Assembly (NCBI GenBank): GCA_900155495.1
Contig: FTLJ01000346.1
Coordinates: 1-64,000, forward strand
Length of the DNA stretch: 64,000 nt
Origin: Porogramme epimiltina
Taxonomy: Eukaryota > Basidiomycota > Agaricomycetes > Polyporales > Polyporaceae
Reading direction: 5' to 3'
Under the pieces are notes generated by a model, which worked only from the letters and a program-made list of their open reading frames with translations, was not told the origin of the DNA and made no database searches. The stretch's first letter is position 1, and the number at the start of each line of letters is the position of its first letter. This document shows positions 35,501-46,816 of the stretch, one piece after another. Both the position numbers and the translations under genes were made by a program.

Positions 35501-38500
35501 TTGACCGGATAAGAAGTGGAAAGATGTTCGAAGGATGTCGAACGAAGCGATCGCCTTGGTCCAAGCATCTTTGAGGCGGACGAGGTTAATGTCGGCCGCA
35601 AGTCGCATGGGGAAAAGATGGACATAGAGACGCCCGTGGGAGCCAATTGTCTAATTTGGAAAAGCGGTTAACTCGAGGGCATATGGACAAACGTGAGAAC
35701 GCACCTGGGACAACATGCCGGCCTGAAGAACGCTTGTCGGGAAGACCTGGACTTCATCATCCGCATCAAGCTTGATCGCTTCGATGTCCAAAGCCTCCTT
35801 CAGCTTCTTGCAGTCCGCTGCGAAAGCCGCATCGGATACGCTGTCTTCACGCTGAGTGTTCGCCTTCGACCGCTGGACATACGCGGCGAGACGGAGAGGG
35901 GTTGACAGCCTCATGATGTCAGCAGACGTCATCGACAGGCCCTCAGCGGTGCACCGGCGACTAAGGCCAACAGATTTGATGGAGTCCAGGCCTAGGGACA
36001 TAAGCGAAGTCTCTGCTGCGACGAGAGATTCGTCCACGCGAAGGAACTGTGCAGCGATGGCACAAATCTTAGAAACAGCCTCCTGGTCCACGTTCGTGAG
36101 GTCTTCGGCTTCCTCTGAGGACCCAGCCGTAGCAGCTGCAGCGCCAGAACTACCTAGTCCTTTCGAGGGTGATAGGGACAGATCCCATTCGCTAGTTTCC
36201 GCCATGCGCGCCGCGGTCTCTTCGAGGCTCGACAGGATCTGCTCGACAAGAGCTGGTGAGATGTCGGCAGATGTGAAGGCTGCGTGAACAACAGCTTGAT
36301 CCTGGGTCGGGTCAAGCACCACCTCCACGGCGAGGATGTACTAGTAGGATGGTGAGCACATATCCGTATATGGCTTCCTGCGGACAACTCACGTCGGGTT
36401 CGGGGTTCTGGCTCTCCAGCATAGTCCAGAGCTTGCTAGTCCCCGTCTCCTTGAAGGACACCGAGAACAGTGTGTCGAACAGCGACCCCGAGCACTCCGG
36501 GATCCACTTCTGGATACGGCTAAGCGGGATGTGCTCGTATTCGCTCGCGTGCGCGACGTCCCGTTGAACCGCCTGGAGCGCTTTCGATGGTTCGTCCAAC
36601 CGCACGCGAGCGGGGACCACAGTGATCATAGGGCAGATAGTAGTCGCGACGTCGTCTACGGGGAGGGAGCGGCCAGCGCGGATGACCTGTGATACCTCAT
36701 ATTAGACAACCGTATGGACCGTTAGATAGAAAACACAGAGACGTACGCCAAATACGACATCTTTGTGACCATATAGATGTTGGGCAATGAGCGACGCATA
36801 AGCACACATGAGGAGTGCCTGGAGGGTGACGTGCTGTCCAGCCGCCTTGGTCTGCAAGACGGAAAGCGGCTGCTTGAATGTGAACGAGGCGACGTCGGCA
36901 GTGGATGAGGAAGCGGGACGGTTCAGGAGACGCTCCCAGGGATAGTCCTTGAGGTGGGAAGTCCAGAACGATTTGGCGGAGTCTTGGTCTATGACGGCGA
37001 TTTGCTCTAGGATGCCGTGGAGGGATGATGACGGGAGCTGAGGTTGGGACGTGTATGCCCGCTCTATGTCTTGCATGAGCACGGGGAGGGAGATACCGTC
37101 ATACAGGGCGTGGTGGATAGACAGGGCCATGTACGTGACACCGGAGGACGGGACAACGAAGAAGGAAAGACGAACGGCGGGGACAGTGGAAATGTTGACG
37201 TTCAAGTCGCGGGAGATCTCTGAAGCTTCCTTCTCGGTGAAGTAACGCGGGAACTCTTCATCAGAAACGTCGGGTAGCTCCTTCTCGGGGAACTGTGGTG
37301 TCAACGCCTCAGGGCGGAGGACGACTTGGGCAAGGTCGCTGCCGAAGTGGAACACCGTGCTGCAAAGAAGGTGAGCACTGCTCTCGCGCATGCCGTAAGA
37401 AGCGGTGCAACACACCGAAGCATATCGTGCTGCTTCACGACCTCCGTCCACGCCTTCTTCACATCGGGGACCGAGGCATCCGACGCCAGACGCAACAGGA
37501 CGTGCTGGACATACATGGTCGGAGAGTTGGTCGAGCGGTAAAGGACGCCCTCTTGCACAGGGAACGGCGGAAGGATCGACGCGACTGCGTCCGCGGCATA
37601 CGCCACTTCGACCTCCGCGCGGACCTCCTTAGCAAACTGCTCAACGACCGACGGGCCCTCAGCGGCGACAGCCTTCCCGCTCTCAGCCTCCAGCAGCGCC
37701 GCAATGTCGCTGATCACGGGCGACTGCATGATGCGCGCAGGCGCGACCTTGGCGTCGAACGCCTTGCGGAGCTCGGCGGTGAACCCCGCGACGGCGAGCG
37801 AGTGCATGCCGCACTCGAAGAGATTCGTCCGCGGGCCGAGACGCTCCACGGGGATGGCGACGAACGACTCCAGCACCTCCAGAACCCGCTTCTCGGTCTC
37901 GTTCGGCTCCCGGTCATCCCCAGCCCGGACCGCCGAGCTCTGGCCCCCGGCCCACAGGCCAGTCAGGGCCTCCAGGTTGAGGGAGAGGAAGAGCGCGGAC
38001 AGGACCTTGGCGTCCGCCTTCCCGTTGGAGCTGAGCGGGATGAAATCGAGGGGGATGATGTGACTGGGGCGCATGTAGCTCGCGAGCTCGCGGTCGGCCG
38101 CGGCGCGGAGCTGCCGGAGGAGGCCCTCCGGGGCGGTCGCGACCGAGGGCTTGCCGCCCTTGCGCACCCCGACCGGCACGGAGGTGTCCCATGCGATGTA
38201 CGACACGAGCTGGTCGATGCCGATGGCGGGGTGCTTGGCGAGGGTGGTCATGACGTCGAGCGTGCGCTCAGGGGCCGCGGCGTTACGCAGGATGGAGGAA
38301 ATTCCTTCGGATTCTATACGCACGCCGCGAAGTTTGATCTGGGTGTCGATGCGGCCGATGATCTCCAGGGTTGAGTCTGGCATCATGCGTACGAGGTCAC
38401 CGGTGCGGTACGCCCAGCGGTCGGAGCCGTCGACCGGGTACTTCAGGAAGACCTTCTGCGTCAGGTCTGGCCGGCCCACATAGCCCTGGCCGACGAGCGG

Positions 38501-40898
38501 ACCTTCGACCACGAGCTCGCCCGTGCCTCCACGGAGAACCATGTTCATATCTTCATCGACCACGAAGGCCGAGACGTTGAGGAACGTGTGACCAATATTC
38601 GCCCGCGGGGTGTCCTTGTCCATCATGCGCGCAGCGCACCCGATGGTGACTTCGCTCGGACTTTGAGAGGTCGCGTTAGCGCAATCAACGGAGACAGTAG
38701 ACCGCACAACCTACCCATAGAAGTTGGCGAGCCGAACCAGGGGGTGCGACGCCCACTTGTCCAGAATCTGGTCAAAAGTAAGGTTTGAAAATGAAATGGA
38801 GAAAAGAAGGCGTTACGTACAGCATCGCTCATCTTCTCGCCTCCACACGCAATATAGCGCAGCGTCGTCGTAGCGCCAGAATCCTCATCCTCCTGAACCA
38901 CTCCCATGGTCGCCTCGATGAGACTGGGGACGATGCCGACATGAGAAATGCGGAGGTTCTTGATGTAGTAGGGAAGGTCCTCCAGGAGTAGGGACCGCGG
39001 GGCGGACAGGATCGTGATGCCTACGGCGAGCGCGACGAAGATCTCGGCCAGATGCACATCGAATGCCACAGCTTTCCATCGGGGTTACTACGGAAGAGAA
39101 GCGGGAGGAAGCGCGCACTCACATGCAATTGACAAGTAGTTCACCCGGCCGGGCGGGGCGAGCTCCGCCGAGGCACAGAAATGACTTAGGGATCTGACGG
39201 CCTCGCTGAGACCATGGTGCGTAAGGATGCAGCCCTTTGGGGTACCCGTTGTTCCTGTGAGCCACATGTAAGTTGGATCATGTGTGTATGACGCGTGATA
39301 ATGGCTGCAAATTTACCGGACGTGTAGAGGATGTAGGACAAATCCTCGGGCCCGGGTACGCTGAGAGGGTCCGCAGACTGCTCTTCGATAGCCGTCCGCA
39401 CGGCTTCGTCGTTGACGTCAACCGCGCCGAGAGAGCCGAAACAAGGCAGGTCAGACGAAGAGAGAATGAACTGCGCATCTGAATCCTTCGCAATGAAAAG
39501 CTGCCGCTCCGTAGGGAGCTCAGGGTCTATCTAAGATATAATCCTAGGTTTGAGAAATGCGACGAAAAACAATTCGAGACAAAGAACTCACCGGCACGTA
39601 ACACCCTCCGGACCTGAGGATGCCAAGGAGAGCGATATGGAACCATATGTCACGCTTCATGCAGACGGCGACCGAGCGGTTCTTCTGGAGCCCAAGTTGG
39701 ATAAGCCAGCGGCCAAATTGGTTGGTCTTGCGCTCCAACTCCGCATAAGTGATCGTTTCAGAAGGGTACGAGGAAATGGGCACGTCTGTGGAGAGGTCTG
39801 GGTACCAGCGTACGGCGATGGTGTCTGGCTTTTCGGCGGCGCGGATGGCGAGGTGGTCGGCCGCGTACTCGGTGGGCGGCACAAAACAGTACGTCTCGCT
39901 AATCTTGTCGTGGTCCTGCTTCTCGAAGGACGAGACGAGTTGGGAAGGAAGTTCAGGCAGTGCAGCGAGCGAAGATTTCGGCACGGTCACGGCATGCCTG
40001 ACCAGCGCGGCGACCTGCGACAGGAATAGTTCGGACTGGGAGGGGTGGAACACGCGCTCCGACGCGATGACTGAGAGGCTCGCCCCTGCCAGGTCGACAG
40101 CGATGGCGAGAGGGAAGTGACTGGCGAGGCTGGGGCTCGGTGAACCGCGGGCGCTAACTAGTGCTGAGGCGGGCGACTGCTTCGAAGAGATGTCTAGTGC
40201 ATTGCGAAGGAGATCGGGATGAACCCGGGGCCAGCAGGGATCTGCGAGGGCTTCAACGACTTTGGCGGCGGACGCCTCCCATGTCTGCCCGTCGGTCCAG
40301 GTGATGCGGACGGGGAGAACCCTTTCTTCACCGTCGACGGCGAGGCCGAGGAGGACGTCTTGACAGCCGCAATAGGCACCAATAACACGGCCGAGCGCTA
40401 CGACCACGGCGGGATACAGTGCGGAGGCATTGGAATCCGCAGCCTGATTTAAAGCTTGTGTCGCGGAGTGGGGCGCGTCGGGTGCGAAGCGGCGCGAGGA
40501 GAGATCTGGGAAGTCAGCGTGCCTGTAGCCTGCGAGAACATGGTCGCAAGTAGCTAAGGCCGCGGGGGTGGGAGCGTCCCCTGGAGGTATCGGGGACGAG
40601 GAGGGCATCGGGGGCGATACTAGGAGAATGAGCGGGAGGTTTAGCAGACCCGGACCGAGATGACGTGAGACCTGGCCGAGAATAGGCGCACCTGTGCGCA
40701 CGATCGAGGCTTGGTGGACACACGAGCGTTACTTACGTCGGGGCAGAGAGGACGAGCGGCGCAAGGCCGAACTCTGAGGAGGGGGGCGGTCTATGAGCGG
40801 GTCCGGGGCAGGAGGAGCACAAGCAGGTGCTCGGGCAGGTGATTCGGGGCCGAAAAGGCCTCTGGGGAGACTGGGGCGACTGGTGGGGTGTCGGACAT
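32522..40898 (-). CDS. Hydroxamate siderophore synthetase, single-A-domain NRPS (A-T-C-T-C-T-C, basidioferrin-synthetase type)
   Basis: From 40691 to the stop at 32522, fourteen exons close in phase (2483 codons). They are 40691-39592, 39530-39317, 39254-39123, 39071-38821, 38767-38715, 38660-37416, 37359-36747, 36686-36393, 36340-35705, 35650-34868, 34817-34566, 34510-32864, 32812-32735 and 32677-32522. The 5' end is less sure: ATG 40898 (MSDTPPVAPV) needs one or two short introns. Order: a condensation-like remnant, one adenylation domain (YTSGTTGTPKG, NFYGPSEV, YRTGDLV, PLSSNGKAD), carrier 1 (CGMHSL), C1 (HHALYDG), carrier 2 (LGLDSI), C2 (HHALYDG), carrier 3 (LGIDSI), and a terminal C3 (HHFQYDA). 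All carrier serines are intact; there is no thioesterase or epimerase. This is the layout known for basidiomycete synthetases that build a trimer of N5-acetyl-N5-hydroxyornithine from one A domain. The product is inferred. Confidence 0.9.
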
Positions 40899-41640
40899 GA
40901 GCTGGCCGTGCAGTCGGGAGGGCGCCAAGGCACATGGCCGGTTGCTTCCAGACGGCGGGGGTCTGGGGGGCGCATGGGCGAGGCACGGCGGGGACAACGG
41001 CGGAGAGCAGAGGCCGCTCGGAGCCGAGGGCGAGGACGAACGGGCGGGGCGGGAGAGGTTGAGGATAAAGTCGAGCACACGTCCGCCAAGGACGCGGACG
41101 GCGCAAAATCTTATCAGATTGCACCCTGGATCAGCGATCACGCCAATCTGATTAGATGCGGGCGCGCACCGGTGATCTAATCTGATAGCCAGACATGGCT
41201 ATTCTGATGCTCATGTACCGGCATGCGCCTCTCCCTGTCCCATGCCCTCCCGCCCGTCGGCCGGGCTCGTCTCCCGACTCCCTCCTGCGCCCAGAATCCT
41301 GCGCGCAATGTCACAGACGCACCGAGCCGTCCTCCACATGGCCTGGCCGCCTGCGCTCTCACACCGCACATCCGTTTACCCGTCCGAATTGCCTCTTCCG
41401 ACCCCTGCCCTGTCTGCACTCCACCCCCGGTTCCGCACGACGTCGCCCATGGGGGTCCATCATGCCATGCTTGCGTGGTAGCCACCCATTATATCACCCG
41501 TGGAAATCTGTCATCCAAATCTTGAGCATTTTCATCCGCTTTAAAAGCTTTCCTGTGCGAAAGCTGCCGGAGAACCTCACCCGGCCCTGCCCACATCCTC
41601 GCCTCCACCTATTTTCACACCTCTCCCTCCTCCTTCCCTC
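40899..41640. promoter_or_regulatory. Shared siderophore promoter with iron-type GATA boxes
   Basis: The 742 bp lie between the divergent synthetase and monooxygenase starts. TTATCAGAT at 41111-41119 is an exact ATCWGATAA on the minus strand, the consensus of fungal iron-responsive GATA repressors (SreA/Urbs1/Fep1 class). ATCTGATAG at 41180-41188 (plus) fits HGATAR, and ATCTGATTA at 41146-41154 is a one-base variant. A pyrimidine-rich stretch (41600-41640) precedes the monooxygenase ATG. Repression under iron-replete conditions is inferred. Confidence 0.65.
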
Positions 41641-43599
41641 ATGTCCTCCCCGAGCCCCGCCGATCCCGTCTACGATGTCATTGGCCTGGGCTTCGGCCCC
41701 GCCAACGTCGCCATAGGCGGCGCCATCATCGAAAAGTGGGCGAGCGCGGCGACCACGGTGCGTGCCCTCTCTCCCATGGCTGTCCCGCATGCGGCTGGAT
41801 ACTGACAGATATCGATGGGCCTATCTATCCCGTCATCCCCGTGCACTCGTGACCAGAGCCAGGCGCCGCTGCAACATGTATTGTTCATTGAGAAGCAGCG
41901 GGAATTCCGGTGGCACCCCGGCATGCTCCTGCCCAACTCGCGTATGCAGATCAGGTTAGCGTCTGCACCGCGTCCGGAGGTAGCAAGGTGGCTAACCGCT
42001 TTTGCTCCGCTCAGCTTTTTGAAGGACCTGGCTACACTTCGGTCCCCGCAGTCGCCGATAACCTTCCTCAACTACCTCCATTCCCAAGATAGGCTCTTGA
42101 ACTTTATCAACCGCGGCAGCTTCACCCCGACGCGCAAGGAGTATGCCGACTATCTCTCCTGGGCTGCCGACTACGTCCGGAAGCAGGGCATCAAGGTTCG
42201 CTACGGCGAGGAGGTCATCGCTATTTCCCGCTGCGAAAACGGCATCGTCGAGGTTCGAAGCCGTGACACCCAGTCCGGCGAGGAATTCTCCAGGCGGACA
42301 CGTACGTCTTTTGCTTCCATTCACACAGCTCCACTCGGCGTCTCACACTCGTACAGGAAACCTCATCCTCTCTCCCGGCGGCTACGCCAAGCTCCCCCCC
42401 GCTCTCTCCGTCCACTACCCCCACCCCCGCATCGTCCACAGCTCCGCTTACATCTCCTCTGCCGAAAACTTCTTTGCCACCCTCCCCCGCAGCTCAGAGC
42501 CCCTCCGCATTGCCGTCATCGGTGCCGGCCAGTCTGCAACCGAGGTTCTTCTCGACCTCCACAACCGCCTAAACGCTCTCCATGTCTCCGGCGGGCGCAA
42601 GCATGAGCTCGATATGATCTTCCGCAAGGGTTCCCTCAAGCCCAGCGACGACACCCCCTTCTCCAACGAGATCTTCGATCCAGCTTGTGAGTGGCTCTCT
42701 CCACGCTTCTGTAGATAGCCTCTGAGAACGCCTCTCCTTCATAGCGACCGACTTCATGTTCGGCCTTCCCACCAACCGCGACCGCCAGCACGTGCTCCGG
42801 GAGTACCACCCTACCAACTACAGCGTGGTTAACGCCAAAACTATTGACTCGGTGAGTACCCTGTGTCACTGTGCTGTGCTCAAGCGCTCACGATGCGCTC
42901 CAGCTATACGAAGTCATGTACCACCAAAAGCTGCTCGACGGCATCAAAGCGCGCACTGGCCGCGAGGAGGAGTCCAACCGCACGCGCATCACCCTCTGCC
43001 CCTTCACCTCCATCTACTCCTCTGAAATCGTCCCCGCCACCGGCGGCACCACGGGCGAGGCCGTCCGGCTCACCCTCCACGGCGTTCTCACGCGCTCCGT
43101 CTCGCACAAGACGTACGACGCCGTCTTCTGTGGCACGGGCTACGACCGCGACGCATGGATGCGTCTCCTCGCGGAGTCGGACCTCGCCGAGCCGTTCGGC
43201 GTCAAGTCGTCCGCGATCACGCTCGTCACCGACGCGGAGGCCGCGGCGGCCTCGCAGGCGACGCTCCCCCTCTTCTCCGACGTCGAGGCGTCCATCGCGC
43301 GCGCGCCCGCGAGCGGCGACGCCTCGTCCAGCTCCTCGGACGGCTTCTCCACCCCGCCCACTCCCGACACGCCGCACTCGCACCACGCGAAGCTCGCGGG
43401 CGAGAACGGGCCGTCCAAGGTGCGCGTGTCACGGACGTACCGCATCCTGCCCGCCGCCGGGGGCGACGCGGAGGGCGCCGCGCCGCGGGTGTACCTCCAG
43501 GGCTGCACGCAGGCGACGCACGGGCTGAGCGAGTCGCTACTGAGCATCCTGGGCGTGCGCGCCGGGCTCGTCGTCGACGAGCTCTGCGGCAGCGCGTAG
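41641..43599 (+). CDS. L-ornithine N5-monooxygenase (SidA/Sid1/Smo1 family)
   Basis: Exons 41641-41757, 41857-41954, 42015-42301, 42357-42686, 42745-42851 and 42904-43599 give 544 residues. The FAD site is VIGLGFGPANVAIGG at about 13-27. QREFRWHPGMLLPNSRMQIS and FLKDLATLRSPQSPITFLNY are family signatures around the substrate pocket. The NADPH site is IAVIGAGQSATEVLLDL, NYSVVNAKTID lines the ornithine site, and the closing motifs are YDAVFCGTGYDRD and THGLSESLLSILG. The enzyme hydroxylates ornithine at N5, the committed step to hydroxamate siderophores. It is paired head-to-head with the synthetase, so co-regulation is likely. A Ser/Ala/Pro-rich insert at about 400-460 (SSSSSDGFSTPPTPDTP) is longer than usual. 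No peroxisomal signal is seen; the end is CGSA. Confidence 0.95.
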
Positions 43600-46227
43600 A
43601 CGTGTCTGTGGGGTCTGTGTGTCATCTTGGACGGTCTGAGGAGGCCTCGGGCGCGGAGCGGTTCTTGTTTCAACTCGGCTTTTTAATTATAGTCGCTCGC
43701 ATCGTAGGGTCGACTAGATGTATATACTTATGCTATCCCATACCTCTTGATCGGAACGGCGGCGTGACCCTGCACGAGGCCAGACGGGGACGTCGGCGCA
43801 CCGTTGACGACTGGGTCACGCTGCAATATCACGCGTGATTGATGGAGACATATCGAGTAGTTGTAGCCTCTCTAGGTTGCTTCAAACTTGCCTCGCGCAA
43901 AATCAGAAGGTGTATTCCTGATACGCGTGAGTTTGTGGACGCTGCCAGGCTGTGCGAGAACTGCCCCTTGGAGGCTCCCCGGGCCCCGCTCGCTGATCGG
44001 GGACTTGGGGGCCCAGGGCAGAGTTTAAATCTTAAAACATGTGCGAGAAGTTTGGCCGGCCAACAGAGTCGAGAGCCGTTCAAAACCCTTGTTTGCTCAA
44101 ACTCCTGTCTACATGAGGTTTTAGTGCGACTAGATTCCGGGAGAGAAGGGGGTATCGGAAGCTCTTCTGACAGATAGCGAGGACCTGGTTGGCTGGGGGG
44201 AGGACGCGATGAACTCTGTGGAGGCGAGACACGTTGAGCTGGAGCCTTCTGGGTTGAATCCGCGGCGCGGAGGTGGACTGAGGTGCGATGGCGCGAGAAG
44301 AGCGGGATCGCGCGCGGTTGCCGGCACCGTGCGCAAAGTGGATCGTGATCGATACGCGCTTCCGCGGCCCCTGCCTCCCCTGGCCTCGCGATGAGTTCCA
44401 ACATTCACCCGGACTAGTGCGATGCCGCCATCGTCGTGCTCTCCTTCCACCACCATCACCACCACCTGCCTTCGTCGAATTCTTGGGCAGCTATCAGTCA
44501 GCGTTCTTGTGGCGAACGTGGGCGGGAACTTACGGTGAAGGTTCCTCGACGGCTACAACCTTCCGTCCGACACTCGTGCGTTACCGGGCTTGGGTCTTGT
44601 GGTTCTCTTGGTCCATCTTCACGCAATATCGTCGCTCAACCTCCGACACACGTGGTCCCAGGGGTACAGTTTTCGTCCTGCAATTAGACCTTTTCAAGTC
44701 TTGCTGCGCCCGTCTTGACCACTTCTCTACTGCATCGGCGCGCTGGGTATTTGGAGTCAAATAAGGATTGATGAAGAAGAACTTTCTTGCTTCCACCGTC
44801 TTGGCTGTCCCGAATACAACTGCCACTGGATGGCGTAGTCGTATGTATGCCCCCCGGAACATGGATGTCGAGTCCATTCGAAGGGTTCCCCGGTAGTCAA
44901 ACACTTGCATCCTGCGACGCGGGCAGACCAACATCGGGTCTCTTCCACAGGATCCCGACTATGCACAGGTGCGTATTCTGCTCTCATGTCTTGCAGTGTT
45001 GCAAGTACATTGCGTTTGCACACGGTCGCTGGTCGTTGATGAGGGTTGTGGGCGGAAAGTAGCGATGTCGTTCAGACTGGGGACGTTGGTCAAGCATAAT
45101 TGAACTGCTCCGCCATAGGTGCAGCGCGATGATCATCGTGTACCCCGATTGGCCCCGTATGGACACCCCGTGTCGAACTCGGTGGAGGAGCATCTGGAGC
45201 TCGAATCCGCGTTGTCGGACTTGGGACTCAGATGACATGTTGAGGTGGGGAGGGCACGCGTAAATTATGTAGCTAGCCTACGAAATTTACAGCCCTTCTC
45301 TCCTAGACCGAGAAATTGCCATGCGATGAACTCCTTTTTGATCATTGCCATAAACAGGTGACAGGACGCACCTTCCTTCAGCCTCTTTTGCTCGAGTCGA
45401 GCAGTATGGTGTGACCTGACGTGACATAGTCACGCGGTCTAGACGCTTTGGTTGCAAAGCTCCAGCCGTCGAGGGATGTGGTGAGGGTGGGTGTAGAGTC
45501 TCCAGAGGGCGTTCATGCACGCCACATGATGCCTATACGGAGGAACAGGATTGGTTTTAGGACTAGGAGTGTGCTCACCAGAGAGTTGGCCCATGTCTCT
45601 CCCCCCATTGGCACTTGTCAGGGCACGCATTCGACCTCTCGATAAGAGGGCATGTAGCCCACATGTCCTGCATTCGTGTTGTTGTTCTGGAAACACAGCT
45701 GCGTTGCGAACGGTGGCTTGCGTTGTCGTGGCTTGGACATGGTCGTGGAACACTGGCTGACTTCACCTCTTCCAGACATGCGATGTATCGAGTACTCGCC
45801 GAAGATCTTCGACGACTTCTTGAGGGTCTGGCTCCTTGCTGCGCCTGTCACTTCTTAGGGTCGAGGATCTGCGCGCGTGGAAGAGGATTTCAGCCTCGTC
45901 AGACACGGCAGGGCGTGAGACAAGAGCCGGGACCAGAAGGGGCTCGCCGACCGTATGGAGCCAGAGAGAGCGGGTTCGGGGAGCGACACAACCCCTGAAC
46001 AGCGCCGTCTCTCGGAAACGCGCGGGCAACCCGCCGTCTCTGCTTGATGCGGCCCTTTCCCTTTACGCAAATGCCGTCGCCAGCCTTGGACCCCATATAA
46101 TGGCGAGAATCGCCATTTCCCCCCCATCTCCCTCCTTCCCTCTCTCTCTCACCCCGCCTCCACCCCGTCTTTATTCGTTCGTTACACTCCCCATCGTGGC
46201 TACTGACTAGCAACCCGCGCGCCCCTC
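43600..46227. other. Gene-poor region of about 2.6 kb
   Basis: Several overlapping frames on both strands (for example 43829-44404 minus, 45615-45998 plus) have no recognisable domain and no phase-consistent splice partners. No acetyltransferase, transporter or other siderophore gene was found. A TATAAT-like motif at about 46095 lies upstream of the small gene at 46228. Confidence 0.5.
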
Positions 46228-46816
46228 ATGCGCAAGCAAGAGCCGCCCTTCCCCTCCTTCGTCACCATGTCCCGTGAGCTTCAAAAGGATACTCTCCGGC
46301 TGCCAAACTACCGCGAGAGCATCATCCTCCGCTTCCACCCCTACCCCCAATCACAGCGTAAGACCGTGGATCCGATGATGGTGAGCCGTCCCCGTGGAAT
46401 GCATTGTGGGTGTCTTCATTCACACCGGCGACGGAAATGAAGAAGACGGTGGACTATCGGTACGCGGCGGAACCGGCAACGCTGGAAGGGAAGGCAGACA
46501 GCTGCGTGGTGAGTGTCAACACGCTCCGCCCCTTCATCTCAGTGGTTCTCATGCGTCATCGCCCCAGTCGAGCGACGACGACGGTGCCAATGCCGATAAG
46601 GCTGTTCTGGACCTGGACCGCGCTGTGAACATAGAAGACGGTACTCAGGTCAGGCGACGCCGCAGTCTCACGTCGTTGATCATCGTATGTCGCGTTCTTT
46701 TGCTGCAGTGGCCGTGGTTCGTTGACACAGCGCTTCTTCGACGATCCCAGGACTTGGCTCTTGCTATGAAGGTGAAGAAACGTCGCTCTTCGTTGAAATT
46801 CCGTTCCGACACTTGA
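46228..46816 (+). CDS. Small orphan protein, function unknown
   Basis: Three exons, 46228-46380, 46443-46508 and 46568-46816, join with both introns in phase 0 and consensus GTGAG donors and AG acceptors; the product is 155 residues. The start is the first ATG in frame; a second Met lies 13 codons on. The N-terminal third contains LRLPNYRESIILRFHPYP, the middle is acidic (SSDDDGANADKAVLDLD), a hydrophobic stretch follows (LTSLIIVCRVLLLQWPWF), and the end is basic (VKKRRSSLKFRSD). I recognise no family. The coherent splicing argues for a gene; the low information content and lack of motifs keep confidence modest. The hydrophobic stretch would allow membrane association. Confidence 0.45.

Noticed and set aside
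37295..38374. Plus-strand open frame of 359 codons
   Set aside because: Antisense to the adenylation and carrier domains of the siderophore synthetase; its His/Arg/Gly-rich product is the shadow of GC-rich codons.
43155..43838. Plus-strand frame of 227 codons over the monooxygenase
   Set aside because: It overlaps the last monooxygenase exon in another frame and is Arg-rich with no motif.
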